Notes: generated by a model from the sequence alone, not told the origin. Shown: positions 22,670 through 32,780, numbered from the stretch's first letter. The stretch is 33,160 nucleotides of DNA from Alphaproteobacteria bacterium (GCA_021775895.1 JAJFGX010000109.1:1-33160); one strand, 5' to 3'. Numbers and translations: made by a program.

Positions 22670-25660
22670 ATGCGGTTTATATTGCGTTTTGTTTTTTTGC
22701 TTTGTGTATTTAGTGCTACATTGTTTTTTTCTAGCTCTGACTTAATGGCTAAAGAACTACCAAAGTCTCTGACAATAACTGGTAATGCGACAGAATACAG
22801 AATTATGCCATTTCTTTATAGAATTGAGACAGCTGTATCTGAAAAAGTTAATTTTACAAAAGCTGCTAAATCTTACTATAACGGTGAAGGAAAAGTCTTA
22901 CCATTTGAGGATTTCTTGCATACGGGTTATAATGATAAGCCATATTGGTTGCTGTTTAGAATAGCCAACAACACTATTACACAACGAACATGGTTTTTAA
23001 ATCTAGGTCAGCATTACCAAGGAAGTCATGGTTTTGTTGATAAAATTATATTTTTTAAAGATGATAAAAGACAGCCTATAATTCAAGACGGCAGAAATGT
23101 TGATTATAAAATACCTGATGCTATGCAAGCTAAAAATGTACTACCTGTTAGAGTAGCTCCAGGTAAGCAGCAGCTTTTTGGTATATATATAGACCCAATG
23201 CTAGGTGTTCCTGTAGTGGTTCACCCAATACTTTATAGTAAAGACGGTCAAGCAGAACATCAAAATGCTACTGAACAGATGTTTTCATTCTTTTATCTAG
23301 CATTCCTATGTGCCACACTTTTATCTATTGCATATTTTTATTACAATAGAAATGTTGGGCTATTAGTTCTGCCTGCATATGTTTTATTTAATTATGCGAT
23401 TTATGTCATGACAGATAAAATAGTCGCTTTTCAGGGTTACCTAGATGTAACTCTTATACCTCTACTTTATATGGTTACCCTTTACTTATCTTTGCTTCTA
23501 ACTTCTCTATGCTTACTTAGAAATGATAAAAAAATTCAGCGTGTGTTTTTCTCGTTAATGAGTTTTATTATTTTCACTGGAGGTGTCTTTTTCTTCTTTC
23601 CAGACATACGGATGCTGTTTTTTGGAGAGCATACTTTAAGATATATTAAAGTTGCAGCTATACTAATTATATTATTGCTCTCAGTTTTTGTAAGTTTAAG
23701 GCGATCTAGTGGCTATAGTATTGTATATATTGCTTCTTGGTTGATTTTATTGCTTGGTGCGATCTATCAAGACATGGCTCTTTCCCAAGCTATACCTGCA
23801 ACACCTTTAAATATGAATAGTTATTGGATTGCATTTATTCCTCACTTCTTATTGCTTGGTTACGTTTCTGTACGCAGTCATCACACCTCTTATTTAGTGG
23901 AAAAACAAATAACTGATGAAACAAATAGAAGAGAAAAAATACATGAAGAATTACGTAGAGCAAAAGAAAATGCCGATCAAGATAGATTGATTAATGTATT
24001 GCGTAGAGAGCGAGAAATGTTAGCTGGTCTACGAGAACGTGAGGCAGAACAAAAACTAGAGCTACAAAATGCAAAAGATAGTGCCGATCATGCTAACCAA
24101 GCTAAATCTGCTTTTCTTGCTGTTATTAGTCATGAGATAAGAACTCCTATGACGGGTATTATGGGTATGTTAGAATTATTATCAGGTACTCCTTTAGATA
24201 AGCAACAAAAAGAATATACTGAGACAATTAAATATTCAGGTGATGCCTTACTATCATTGCTAAACGATGTGCTAGACTTTTCAAAAATTGAAGAAGGACA
24301 TATGGAGATAGAAAACATTGCTTTTGACTTGCGTAAACTGGTTAAAAACACAATTTTATTAATGCAAGGTCGGATAGAAAATGAACAAATAAAATTAGTA
24401 AGTGAAATTGCAGATGACGTACCTAATGGCTTGATTGGTGACCCTACTAGGTTGCGTCAAGTGTTACTTAATTTAATTGGTAATGCTATTAAATTTACAG
24501 ATTCAGGTAAAATTACAGTAACTGTACGTTTAGATGATAATACCAATTCAAAAACACCTGTAATTTACTTTGCTGTGAGTGATACAGGTATTGGTATTTC
24601 AGAAGAAGGACGAATTAAGCTGTTCAAACCATTTGTTCAGGCGGATAGCAGTATTAACCGTCGTTTTGGAGGGACAGGCTTAGGGCTTACTATTTGTAAA
24701 AAATTAGTAGAAGCCATGAAAGGTCGTATAGAGCTTGAGAGTGAAGTAGGAAAGGGCACATCTTTCTTCTTTAAACTTCCAATGCAAACATCACAAGAAT
24801 TTACAAAATATAATGATAGTGACGATGATACTGTTAAAGAAACTAGAAAAAAAATTAGGTCTTTAAATATTGTTGTAGTTGATGATAACTCTGTAAATCA
24901 AAAGGTCGTTAAAGGACTTCTTGAAAAAGAAAACCATAGAGTGGTTACCTTTACTAAGGCAATGGATGCTATTGAGTTTATAAAAATACACCCTGAAATT
25001 AATCTGATATTTATGGATATGGAGATGCCTGATGTCGATGGAATAACAGCAACTAGTAAAATAAGAGAACTACCAGAACCGCATGCACAAGTATTACCAA
25101 TTATAGCAATGACCGGTAATGTAATGCTTGAAGATATTGAACGCTGTAAAGAGGGTGGTATGAATGGGTTTTTAGCTAAGCCTATTGAAGAGGACAAAAT
25201 GTACACTCTATTGTTACAAATTTCTCAAAAACTTGATAGTAGCATAGGTGAGGATAAGGCTGAAGAGTCTAACAATGCTCCAGAAAACAATCAAACATCA
25301 AGTCTAGCGGAAATGCCTGAGCTATATAAAAGTGATGTACTTAATAGTCTAAAAGATGGTTTGGATATAGATGATTTTAAAAATATGATGGTTGAATTCT
25401 ATCAAAAAACTGAAGAATTAATTGTAAATATTAACAAATCTATTCAGGAGCGTGACTCTCAAAATATATTCAGTTTTGGTCATGATTTAAAAGGCATGGC
25501 TGGCAATTTTGGATTAACTGGGCTGGAGGCTATAGCGGCTAAAATAGAGCATGGCGGACGAACTGAAACCTCCAATATGGAGGAGTTAGAGCTAATAGCA
25601 AAAGAATTGCAACCTACATATATAAATACACGTAAAGTGCTTGATGACTGGTTATTGTAA
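22670..25660 (+). CDS. Hybrid sensor histidine kinase with 7TMR-DISM input, receiver and HPt
   Basis: The 996-residue protein has a signal peptide (residues 1-27), an extracytoplasmic 7TMR-DISM type domain (about 40-190), seven predicted helices (about 205-405) and a coiled coil (about 415-475). The kinase core follows, with the phospho-accepting H488 in SHEIRTPM, N-box [14 protein letters not shown]1 DTGIGIS and G2 [14 protein letters not shown] receiver (about 733-850, D783 in [11 protein letters not shown], Lys in LAKPI) and an HPt domain (H938 in [12 protein letters not shown]) follow. It therefore carries a full internal H-D-H relay, ending on an HPt that must pass phosphate to a separate regulator. 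DISM domains often bind carbohydrates or small ligands; the ligand here is unknown. It stands alone, with AAAGGG before the ATG and a terminator abutting the stop. Confidence 0.95.
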   Translation: MRFILRFVFLLCVFSATLFFSSSDLMAKELPKSLTITGNATEYRIMPFLYRIETAVSEKVNFTKAAKSYYNGEGKVLPFEDFLHTGYNDKPYWLLFRIANNTITQRTWFLNLGQHYQGSHGFVDKIIFFKDDKRQPIIQDGRNVDYKIPDAMQAKNVLPVRVAPGKQQLFGIYIDPMLGVPVVVHPILYSKDGQAEHQNATEQMFSFFYLAFLCATLLSIAYFYYNRNVGLLVLPAYVLFNYAIYVMTDKIVAFQGYLDVTLIPLLYMVTLYLSLLLTSLCLLRNDKKIQRVFFSLMSFIIFTGGVFFFFPDIRMLFFGEHTLRYIKVAAILIILLLSVFVSLRRSSGYSIVYIASWLILLLGAIYQDMALSQAIPATPLNMNSYWIAFIPHFLLLGYVSVRSHHTSYLVEKQITDETNRREKIHEELRRAKENADQDRLINVLRREREMLAGLREREAEQKLELQNAKDSADHANQAKSAFLAVISHEIRTPMTGIMGMLELLSGTPLDKQQKEYTETIKYSGDALLSLLNDVLDFSKIEEGHMEIENIAFDLRKLVKNTILLMQGRIENEQIKLVSEIADDVPNGLIGDPTRLRQVLLNLIGNAIKFTDSGKITVTVRLDDNTNSKTPVIYFAVSDTGIGISEEGRIKLFKPFVQADSSINRRFGGTGLGLTICKKLVEAMKGRIELESEVGKGTSFFFKLPMQTSQEFTKYNDSDDDTVKETRKKIRSLNIVVVDDNSVNQKVVKGLLEKENHRVVTFTKAMDAIEFIKIHPEINLIFMDMEMPDVDGITATSKIRELPEPHAQVLPIIAMTGNVMLEDIERCKEGGMNGFLAKPIEEDKMYTLLLQISQKLDSSIGEDKAEESNNAPENNQTSSLAEMPELYKSDVLNSLKDGLDIDDFKNMMVEFYQKTEELIVNINKSIQERDSQNIFSFGHDLKGMAGNFGLTGLEAIAAKIEHGGRTETSNMEELELIAKELQPTYINTRKVLDDWLL

Positions 25661-25662
25661 CC

Positions 25663-25694
25663 CTCTAAAAATAATTTTATTTTTGAGCTTTTTT
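25663..25694 (+). terminator. Probable terminator after the hybrid kinase
   Basis: CTC-t-AAAAATA, loop, TATTTTTGAG, c, then six Ts. The stem is AT-rich with one bulge, so strength is moderate. It begins two bases past the stop. Confidence 0.5.
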
Positions 25695-25866
25695 GCTTGA
25701 CGTAGGTGTAATAGGCGTTTAGCATTCTTCTTAAGGTTATGACTGACACTATCTATTTGCTGAATAATGGCTTAGTTGAGATGAAGGTCTTCCGATTGTT
25801 ATGTGTTTAATTTGACACTAAATTATGTTTAAAAAATGATTATTGCTTATATGAGGAGAGACTACA

Positions 25867-26079
25867 ATGGCGACAGGTACAGTAAAATGGTTTAATCCAA
25901 CTAAAGGTTTTGGCTTTATTGAGCCAGGCGATGGTGGAAAAGATGTGTTTGTTCATATCAGTGCTGTAAAAAATGCAGGTCTTAATGGCTTGAATGAAGG
26001 TGATAAAGTTAGCTACGAATTAGAAGAATACAATGATAAAATATCGGCTATAGATATTTCAGTTGTTGAAGCTGCTTAA
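25867..26079 (+). CDS. Cold-shock family protein (CspA-like)
   Basis: The 70-residue single CSD protein shows [20 protein letters not shown], with RNP1 KGFGFI, and [14 protein letters not shown], with RNP2 VFVHI. It is a nucleic-acid-binding RNA chaperone; cold induction cannot be told from the protein alone. GAGGAG lies a few bases before the ATG. The 206 bases between the kinase and this gene include TTGACA at 25812-25817, but no well-spaced -10 is evident. A terminator follows the gene. Confidence 0.95.
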   Translation: MATGTVKWFNPTKGFGFIEPGDGGKDVFVHISAVKNAGLNGLNEGDKVSYELEEYNDKISAIDISVVEAA

Positions 26080-26100
26080 TATAGGCTTTCTCAGAATTCT

Positions 26101-26133
26101 AAAAGGGTGTCATTAAATTGATACCTTTTTTTT
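26101..26133 (+). terminator. Terminator after the cold-shock gene
   Basis: GGTGTC, loop ATTAAATT, GATACC, then eight Ts. The 6-bp core has one G-T pair and is flanked by an A-run and the T-run, which can extend the stem. It also separates this gene from the convergent addA. Confidence 0.75.
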
Positions 26134-26157
26134 ATCTAAAATTTATGAAACCTTACT

Positions 26158-29100
26158 CTAAGATAATGGCATAAGAAATGGGCCATCAGTCCATAAAAGT
26201 GCAGCATGTATACTTCTATCAGGATAGATGGATTTCAACGTAATCTTATACATCTCCATTTGTTTAAGATATATTTCTGGTATATTTTCTTCTTTTGTTG
26301 GAGGAGGGCGGTTAGTTTTATAATCAATAATATATACATCTGTTTCAGTCACTAATAAACGGTCAATAACCCCTGATACAGCAAAAAAACTTTGTTTATC
26401 ATTGTCTTGTTCTAGGCGACCGTGAAATGGCACTTCAGCCTCTGAGCCTTTACCAAAAATAGGGGCGAATACTTCATGCTCTAGAACCGACATAACTTCA
26501 TTGTGAATATTTTCTTGTTCACTGATTGTTAGTTTATGTACTTTTCTTGCTAGAAACTTTTTAATAGCATTTGTGCGTTGTTCTTTATTATGAATAGTTG
26601 GAATAACTTCTAATAATTTATGGATTAATAGTCCACGTTGGAAACGTTGTTCATTATCTTTTTGCTCTAGTGGCGATCTAGTCGCAGGCTCTGCATTAGT
26701 TGGCTTTGATGGAACTAATGGTTTTGCTGGTGTTGGATCATTAGGGGCAAGACTATAACACCAATCAGGTATAGGATTTATATTGCCGTGCCTAGTTTTT
26801 GCTATATGTTTTTCTGTCTGTTGCTCTGCAATAATTTCATTATTGCTAAACTGTAAACGCAGGGCAGGGGGAGGAAGGTTGTTTTCTTCATCACTTTGTA
26901 ACGACACACCATCAACATTAAACTCTATTTCCTCCGCCATAGGTAGCATAGCTTTGTGTAGAATACTATACCAAGACTTATCATAGATTTTAGTATCAAC
27001 TTTTTTCTTATAACCGCAAATATATAAACGGTCTTCTGCTCTGGTAATAGCTACATATAATAGGCGCTTATACTCTTCATCTTCTCTGCGAGAGGCATTG
27101 TTTTTACGCTTAGTATAGTGTAAATTATCCATATCTTTACGTGGTGACCATAAAGGGTAATAATTATTATCAGATTGTTTTTCCCACAAAAGCTTATCTT
27201 GCATGGCTTTATTATCTTTAGGGTGTGAAGTGGTATCAGGCATAAATACAACAGGAGCTTGCAAACCTTTAGAGCCATGCACGGTCATTATACGAACTTG
27301 ATTAGTATCATTTTGTTCTTGTTCACGCTTAACTTGAGTTTTTCCTTGAGTGAACCACTGCAAAAAACCTTGTAGAGAGGCTGTGTTTTGTTGAGTGTAC
27401 TGAAAACAACTATTTAGCAACTCTTCCAATGGATCTATAGCATCATAGCCTAACCTAGATAACACAGCTTCACGGCCACTAATTATGCTATTGGGGCAAG
27501 ATTGATTCAGAAGCTCTGCAAAAAAGCTATATGGAGAGAGTGAGCTTGATTTTTTAATGCACTTGGTTAAATACTCTGCAATATTTTTATACCTTTCATG
27601 TTGTTGTACAGACTCCCAAACTGTTCCTTTACGGTCATAGCATAAAGCAAACAAATCATTTTCATCTAAACCGATAAGTGGCGTTTTCAATAGAGTAGCA
27701 AGATTAAGATCATCATCAGGTAATAAACAGAATTTAGCAACTGTTATGAAATCCATAATAGCAAGTTGCTTATTTAGTACCATGCGATCAACACCTGCAA
27801 CGGGAATGTTTCTAGTTTTTAAAGCCCGTACACATTGGGTAACAAAAACATTTCTAGTCCGCACTAGAATCATAATATCTCGTGGTTCTATAGGTCTATT
27901 TTTGGCTATTAATAACTCATTATTTTTTATCCAGTTATCAATAGTATCAGCAATTTTATTGGCTAATATAATTCCAGAACTTTCTGTCTGCCTAATTTTT
28001 GTTGGCAATAACCAGCCTAATTCTTGTTGCTCTATATCTTGTTCAGGAACAGCAATAACAGGCCATAGCTCCACCATTCCAGATTGACCTTTACGGAATG
28101 GATAATGAAGAATACTAGTCTCATTTTCAACGACTACGCCAGATCGAGTATCATCAGGTTCAAATACTTTATCAACAAAGGATAAAATTTCAGGTGTTGA
28201 ACGAAAAGATACATCTAAATCAATTTTTTTCCATTCATTCTGTGAGCTTGTAACTCTATTAGCAAAGTGGTGTTGCATTCTAGAAAACTCAACAGGGTCT
28301 GCATTATTGAAGCTAAAAATAGATTGTTTTTCATCACCAACAACAAATAAAGTACGTAGTTTCTCTAGATTATCATCACTACCATGCCCTGAGAAAAATT
28401 CTTCAGTTAATGATGATATAACTTGCCATTGTTCTGGGTTCGTATCTTGAGCTTCATCTACTAAAACATGGTCTATGCCACCATCTAACTTGTATAGCAC
28501 CCAAGCTGCACTTGAGTGTTCTTTTAATAAATCACGGGTGTAAAAAATCAAATCATCATAGTCGAGCAAAGCATATTGTTGTTTATATTTAGTATAAAGC
28601 TCCAAAATATAAGAGCCTATTTTTAGTACTTCTGATGTGACTTTTGCAACATTTAATGATTGAATTTTACTATGAAGATCTAATACAGTTTCGGCTTGTC
28701 TGGCAAGAACATCTAGGATATTAGGCATATGTTTTTGTGCTTGCTGTGTTGCAAGTTTTTTGCGAATACTATGGTCTCCCTTGGTAAGAAAAGCATATTT
28801 ATACTTGGCAAAAAGCGCAATTTTCTTGTTAATATCTGTGCAAGCTAAGAAATCATGCATTATATCATTGGTTTTAACATCTGTTTTACTGCCACAAGAC
28901 AAAGCATCGCAAGCTTGTTGTAGCTCAACAGAATTAAATTTATTATTATTTATTACTTGTTTTATAAGCTCTTCAGACGTTTGCTCTCGTGAACAATCAA
29001 GTTGCGTATAAATTTTTTGAACAACTGCATCGTAACCGCCTTCATAATTCAATAAATAAGATAAGCGACTACGGTTCTTGGTTAATTCTTGCAATAACCC

Positions 29101-29739
29101 TTCCATTTGGTCAGCATTTAGTAAATAAGTTAGATGCTCAAAAGCTTGGCTAAGCTCTTTATCTGTGGTTTCTTTCAAAGTATGAATCATATCAGACTGG
29201 CATCTAGTAAGATAATCTTGAGCTGTGCGTTCATCCATTACTTCAAAATGTGGAGATAGTTTAGCCTCAATCGGAAATCGTCTTAAAACAGACTGGCAAA
29301 ATGAATGTATGGTCATTATTTTCATACCGCCAGCCGTATCAACCACATGGGCAAATAGACGGCGAGCAACGTTTTTCATTTGCTCATCGGCTTCATACCC
29401 TGTTAAATCCTTCAGTTTTTTTGATAGCTCTTCATCGCTAATTACAGCCCATTCAGACAGAGTTGAATTAATACGCAGAGCCATTTCAGCAGCTGCCGCT
29501 TTTGTAAAAGTAATACATAGAATTTTTTCTGGGGAGGTCGCTGTTTCAATTCCCATTCCAATTTTTGGTAACATCAAACGTAAGACTCTATCGGTTAGAA
29601 TTTTTGTTTTACCCGTTCCAGCAGATGCACCAACCCAAACAGTATCTAAAGGATTGGAAGCCTGTCTCTGTTTTACATTGGGGTCATCATCAAAGGCTCG
29701 GTTTTGATTCGTTTTTGGTGAGAATCCTTGTTTCATCAT
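26158..29739 (-). CDS. addA: Double-strand break repair helicase-nuclease AddA
   Basis: The 1193-residue protein is a UvrD/RecB-type SF1 helicase with a C-terminal nuclease. It shows Walker A GASAGTGKTKIL (from residue 37), LCITFTKAAAAEMALRI, DYDDLIFYTRDLL, Walker B HVLVDEAQDTNPEQW, DLDVSFRSTPEIL, MTVHGSKGLQAPVVFMPD and LLYVAITRAEDRLYICG. Near the end lie the nuclease signatures GVIDRLLV and YIIDYKTNR. AddA with AddB resects double-strand breaks and loads RecA. In alphaproteobacteria addB usually lies just upstream; here the upstream gene is a divergent receiver, so addB must be elsewhere or absent. The start MMKQGF has only a weak Shine-Dalgarno. Confidence 0.94.
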   Translation of the reverse strand: MMKQGFSPKTNQNRAFDDDPNVKQRQASNPLDTVWVGASAGTGKTKILTDRVLRLMLPKIGMGIETATSPEKILCITFTKAAAAEMALRINSTLSEWAVISDEELSKKLKDLTGYEADEQMKNVARRLFAHVVDTAGGMKIMTIHSFCQSVLRRFPIEAKLSPHFEVMDERTAQDYLTRCQSDMIHTLKETTDKELSQAFEHLTYLLNADQMEGLLQELTKNRSRLSYLLNYEGGYDAVVQKIYTQLDCSREQTSEELIKQVINNNKFNSVELQQACDALSCGSKTDVKTNDIMHDFLACTDINKKIALFAKYKYAFLTKGDHSIRKKLATQQAQKHMPNILDVLARQAETVLDLHSKIQSLNVAKVTSEVLKIGSYILELYTKYKQQYALLDYDDLIFYTRDLLKEHSSAAWVLYKLDGGIDHVLVDEAQDTNPEQWQVISSLTEEFFSGHGSDDNLEKLRTLFVVGDEKQSIFSFNNADPVEFSRMQHHFANRVTSSQNEWKKIDLDVSFRSTPEILSFVDKVFEPDDTRSGVVVENETSILHYPFRKGQSGMVELWPVIAVPEQDIEQQELGWLLPTKIRQTESSGIILANKIADTIDNWIKNNELLIAKNRPIEPRDIMILVRTRNVFVTQCVRALKTRNIPVAGVDRMVLNKQLAIMDFITVAKFCLLPDDDLNLATLLKTPLIGLDENDLFALCYDRKGTVWESVQQHERYKNIAEYLTKCIKKSSSLSPYSFFAELLNQSCPNSIISGREAVLSRLGYDAIDPLEELLNSCFQYTQQNTASLQGFLQWFTQGKTQVKREQEQNDTNQVRIMTVHGSKGLQAPVVFMPDTTSHPKDNKAMQDKLLWEKQSDNNYYPLWSPRKDMDNLHYTKRKNNASRREDEEYKRLLYVAITRAEDRLYICGYKKKVDTKIYDKSWYSILHKAMLPMAEEIEFNVDGVSLQSDEENNLPPPALRLQFSNNEIIAEQQTEKHIAKTRHGNINPIPDWCYSLAPNDPTPAKPLVPSKPTNAEPATRSPLEQKDNEQRFQRGLLIHKLLEVIPTIHNKEQRTNAIKKFLARKVHKLTISEQENIHNEVMSVLEHEVFAPIFGKGSEAEVPFHGRLEQDNDKQSFFAVSGVIDRLLVTETDVYIIDYKTNRPPPTKEENIPEIYLKQMEMYKITLKSIYPDRSIHAALLWTDGPFLMPLS

Positions 29740-30047
29740 ATTTTGCCTATGTTTGAGCTTAATTAATACAGTTAGAATAACAAATTTTTGTGTTATTTGT
29801 TAATAGATTCGTGTAAGAAAATTTCAGAAATTTATATTTTTTTATGTTTTCTATCTCATTGAAATATATTGTTCTTTTTCAATTTCCGTACAATTTTTCA
29901 TATTTGGACTTGACATAAGCACCGTAAAATGGTTAACTAAACATTAAGGAAGTGTAAACGAATTGTTAACACATTCAAATAAAGAGTAAACAGAATAATA
30001 TACAGAGGTTTTAAATTGTAACATTAAATATTTTTAGGAGAGAGAAA
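29740..30047. other. Divergent intergenic region addA / CpdR-like gene
   Basis: 308 bases without an ORF I can support. The addA-proximal part is very AT-rich with no clear minus-strand promoter. The other half carries TTGACA (29910-29915), a TTAA-N7-TTAA box (29933-29947), a further GTTAAC (29965-29970) and AGGAGAGAG before the receiver start. Confidence 0.6.
29910..29947 (+). promoter_or_regulatory. TTGACA and CtrA-type box upstream of the CpdR-like gene
   Basis: TTGACA (29910-29915) is followed 17 bases later by a TTAA-CTAAACA-TTAA box (29933-29947), which occupies the expected -10 position; that position itself (TTAACT) is a poor -10. A factor on the box would block the TTGACA promoter or activate a downstream one. 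cpdR is a known CtrA target in Caulobacter, which makes this box more believable than the others. Confidence 0.4.
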
Positions 30048-30503
30048 ATGGCACGTATTTTAGTAGTAGAACATAACAAAGAAATTGCATCATATTTAAC
30101 TTCAACTTTAAAGAATGAAGGTCATAATGTAATGCATACAGATAGCAGCCTTGATGCATGGCGTGTATCTGGACAGTTGGAATTTGATGTTATGGTGATT
30201 GACATTGTAATGCCCGGTATGGACGGTTTTGTTTTAGCTCAAAAAGCTTTACAAGTTAATCCATATTTACATGTTATTTTCATTACTGGTTTTGCTGGTG
30301 TTGCCATGGATACATATAACTCCCCTGAATATGCACCACAACCAATGACAACAACACCATTTCATTTGAAAGACATTAACGCAAGAGTTCGTTACATGAT
30401 GGGCGATTTAACTGCCCTACCAAACGCAAGTGAAGAAAGATATGGCAACTCTGAAAACATTGTTTATGCTAATTTTCAGAAACGTTCAACACAATCATCA
30501 TAG
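30048..30503 (+). CDS. CpdR-like single-domain response regulator, atypical receiver
   Basis: The 151-residue protein follows the CpdR pattern: ARILVVEHNKE, FDVMVIDIVMPGMDGFVLAQ, VIFITGFAGVAM and PFHLKDINARV. CpdR controls ClpXP localisation and substrate delivery (including CtrA turnover) in alphaproteobacteria, and its unphosphorylated form is the active one. Two receiver positions are altered: the second acidic pocket residue is His (VEHN in place of EDD), and the invariant Lys before PFHL is Thr (MTTTPFHL). The acceptor Asp (VIDIVMP) and the switch Thr remain. A ~30-residue polar tail extends past the receiver. AGGAGAG lies before the ATG. It could be a paralogue beside a normal CpdR elsewhere. 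Confidence 0.85.
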   Translation: MARILVVEHNKEIASYLTSTLKNEGHNVMHTDSSLDAWRVSGQLEFDVMVIDIVMPGMDGFVLAQKALQVNPYLHVIFITGFAGVAMDTYNSPEYAPQPMTTTPFHLKDINARVRYMMGDLTALPNASEERYGNSENIVYANFQKRSTQSS

Positions 30504-30518
30504 ATAAATACAGCAGAT

Positions 30519-30552
30519 ACCCTAGCTCTTAATTAACTTAGGTAGCTAGGGT
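30519..30552. repeat. Inverted repeat between the CpdR-like gene and icd
   Basis: ACCCTAGCT and AGCTAGGGT pair over 9 bp around a 16-base loop, midway between two convergent genes. It has no T-run on either side, so it is a hairpin of uncertain role, possibly a bidirectional transcript end. Confidence 0.6.
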
Positions 30553-30560
30553 CTGTGACC

Positions 30561-31793
30561 TTATGCAGCAACTGCAGAATCCATTTTATTTTCAAGATTT
30601 TCAATCAGCTTATCCATAAATTCTTCAGTGGTTAGCCATTTTTGTTCTGATCCAACCAATAGAGCCAAATCTTTAGTCATATGCCCAGCTTGTACAGTAT
30701 CAACACAGACTTGCTCTAGAGTTGTAGCAAACTCCATTACTTCTGGTGTCTCATCAAATTTACCACGGTAACGTAGGGCTTGTGTCCAAGCGAAAATAGA
30801 AGCAATTGGATTAGTTGAAGTTGGTTTGCCTTCTTGGTGCATACGGTAATGACGAGTAACCGTGCCATGCGCTGCCTCTGCTTCAACGGTTTTTCCGTCA
30901 GGGCTAAGCAAAACCGAAGTCATTAGTCCTAAAGAGCCAAAACCTTGAGCCACAACATCAGACTGTACATCACCATCATAATTCTTACATGCCCAAACAA
31001 AACCACCGCTCCATTTAACCGCACAAGCAACCATATCATCAATTAATCGATGCTCATATGTTAGTCCTTTGGCTTCAAACTCAGCTTTAAATTCATTATC
31101 AAAGACTTCTTGGAATATATCTTTAAAACGACCATCATATGTTTTTAAAATAGTATTTTTAGTCGATAAATAGACAGGGTAATTGCGTTGTAGACCATAA
31201 TTCATACAAGAACGAGCAAAACCTTTAATAGATTCATCTAAGTTATACATACCCATAGCAATTCCAGGGCCTGTGAAATCAAATATTTCATGAACTTCAG
31301 GCTCTCCACCATCTGCAGGCTGGAAAGTCATAGTTAGCTTACCTTCTTTGGGTATCTTAATGTCTGTAGCACGATATTGATCACCAAAAGCATGACGACC
31401 AATCACAATAGGCTGTGTCCAACCTGGAACATAGCGTGGGATATTGTTACAGATAATAGGCTCACGGAAAACAGTGCCTCCCAAAATATTTCTGATAGTA
31501 CCATTAGGTGATTTCCACATTTTTTTTAGGTCAAATTCCTCAACTCTATCTTCATCAGGGGTGATTGTTGCACATTTTACGCCAACACCATGCTCTTTAA
31601 TCGCATTTGCTGCATCAATGGTTATTTGATCATTCGTAGCATCACGACTTTCAATACCAAGGTCAAAATATTTTAAGTCAATATCAAGGTAAGGCAAAAT
31701 AAGACGAGTTTTAATAACGTCCCAAATTATACGAGTCATTTCATCGCCATCTATTTCAACGATTGGATTTTCTACTTTAATTTTATTGCTCAT
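30561..31793 (-). CDS. icd: NADP-dependent isocitrate dehydrogenase
   Basis: Icd oxidatively decarboxylates isocitrate to 2-oxoglutarate in the TCA cycle. The 410-residue protein is of the eukaryote-like (type II) form usual in alphaproteobacteria: [103 protein letters not shown] and [17 protein letters not shown] lies eight bases before the ATG, and a promoter candidate is at 31833-31860. It is a single-gene unit. Confidence 0.97.
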   Translation of the reverse strand: MSNKIKVENPIVEIDGDEMTRIIWDVIKTRLILPYLDIDLKYFDLGIESRDATNDQITIDAANAIKEHGVGVKCATITPDEDRVEEFDLKKMWKSPNGTIRNILGGTVFREPIICNNIPRYVPGWTQPIVIGRHAFGDQYRATDIKIPKEGKLTMTFQPADGGEPEVHEIFDFTGPGIAMGMYNLDESIKGFARSCMNYGLQRNYPVYLSTKNTILKTYDGRFKDIFQEVFDNEFKAEFEAKGLTYEHRLIDDMVACAVKWSGGFVWACKNYDGDVQSDVVAQGFGSLGLMTSVLLSPDGKTVEAEAAHGTVTRHYRMHQEGKPTSTNPIASIFAWTQALRYRGKFDETPEVMEFATTLEQVCVDTVQAGHMTKDLALLVGSEQKWLTTEEFMDKLIENLENKMDSAVAA

Positions 31794-31832
31794 AATTTCA
31801 CTCCTTGATTTAGTTTGTTTTAACTAAAATAC

Positions 31833-31860
31833 AGTATAGAGAAATAGAATATACTCGCAA
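31833..31860 (-). promoter_or_regulatory. icd promoter candidate
   Basis: On the minus strand TTGCGA (31855-31860), 16 bases, TATACT (31833-31838). The predicted start is near 31826, with a leader of about 33 bases. Confidence 0.5.
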
Positions 31861-31872
31861 GATATTATATTG

Positions 31873-32418
31873 TTATTGATTATATTTGGGAGCAATATTA
31901 ATCACTACACTGTCTGATTTTAAACTTTTTCGCCATATTTTCGCTTGTTTTTTACTAAGCTTTACATCTTCTTTATTAATTAAATTATTATCAATAAGTT
32001 TATTCTTTTGCTTATTCATAAAATTATACAATTCGCTATTTTCTCTTTTTGAGTATTTTAAGCCAATTAAATACCATTTGTAGGCGGCGGGGAAATCTTC
32101 TTCACTTTTGGCAATTGCAGCAAGACGAATAAAGCTATGTAAGTATTTTTGCTTAGCACTTTCTTCAAAGAAGTGTTTGGATTGCTCAGTGTTCTTGGCA
32201 AAGCCTCCTTTACCCTTTAAATAAAGATCTGCAAGAATATATTGAGCTCTAGCATCACCATCATCAGACATTAATAATATATCCGCCAATGGGTGTTTTG
32301 CATTTTTGTAAACAGGTGAATAAATAGGGTCTGGTAAGTATTTAATGCCTTTATCTTGAGTGTAAGATTTTGTAGAAAAAAATGAGATAATAACTATGAA
32401 GTAAATTATAAACCTCAT
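31873..32418 (-). CDS. Exported Sel1-repeat protein
   Basis: The 181-residue protein starts with a signal peptide (RFIIYFIVIISFFS, likely cleaved near residue 19). About two Sel1-like repeats follow: GDARAQYILADLYLKGKGGF, then NTEQSKHFFEESAKQKYLHSFIRLAAI, then EEDFPAAYKWYLIGLKYS. Sel1 repeats are TPR-like and mediate protein contacts; the partner here is unknown. The C-terminal third is Lys-rich. The ATG overlaps the stop of the DUF2794 gene by 4 bases, so the two are translationally coupled. Confidence 0.8.
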   Translation of the reverse strand: MRFIIYFIVIISFFSTKSYTQDKGIKYLPDPIYSPVYKNAKHPLADILLMSDDGDARAQYILADLYLKGKGGFAKNTEQSKHFFEESAKQKYLHSFIRLAAIAKSEEDFPAAYKWYLIGLKYSKRENSELYNFMNKQKNKLIDNNLINKEDVKLSKKQAKIWRKSLKSDSVVINIAPKYNQ

Positions 32419-32780
32419 TTTTTCTTATCCTTTTTATTTTTGTCCTTTTTATTGTTATCTATATCATCAAAAACCTGTAAAACTTCGATAATTGTATCTC
32501 CTCGTTTCAAAGTCTTGTTATCCACATAAACTACAAATTTAGCATGTCTTTTAAAACCTTTATGTGCAATTTTTGCAATAGTAAAAGATGGTTTATCATT
32601 GCTACTTTTAAATATATAAAACATAGCGGTATCATTAGTAGAATCCAATGCGTAATCACGCCATTCACCACTAGATACTCTTGTTCCATATAGGGATAGA
32701 ATTTGATTAAGTTCAAAACGACTAAATGTCACTTTCTGCCCAGGGTACCATAACCCAGTTAAACTAAATAGTTCTGCCAT
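32415..32780 (-). CDS. DUF2794 domain protein
   Basis: The 121-residue protein matches the alphaproteobacterial DUF2794 family (PF10984): FSRFELNQILSLYGTRVSSG, then EWRDYALDSTNDTAMFYIFK, then the beta-rich KHAKFVVYVDNKTLKRGD and VLQVFDD. The function is unknown. The final ~15 residues are a Lys/Asp repeat tail (KKDKNKKDKKK), encoded by an A/T-rich stretch prone to slippage. Its position beside tRNA-His is one I recall for this family in alphaproteobacteria. Confidence 0.85.
   Translation of the reverse strand: MAELFSLTGLWYPGQKVTFSRFELNQILSLYGTRVSSGEWRDYALDSTNDTAMFYIFKSSNDKPSFTIAKIAHKGFKRHAKFVVYVDNKTLKRGDTIIEVLQVFDDIDNNKKDKNKKDKKK

Noticed and set aside
25812-25843. TTGACA with GATTAT as the cold-shock gene promoter
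   Set aside because: The spacing of 20 bases is too long and no better -10 is visible, so I did not list it as a feature.
29225-29707. 160-residue plus-strand ORF
   Set aside because: It lies wholly inside addA on the opposite strand, where the helicase motifs (GASAGTGKT, FTKAAAAEM) are encoded. No ribosome binding site or family resemblance.
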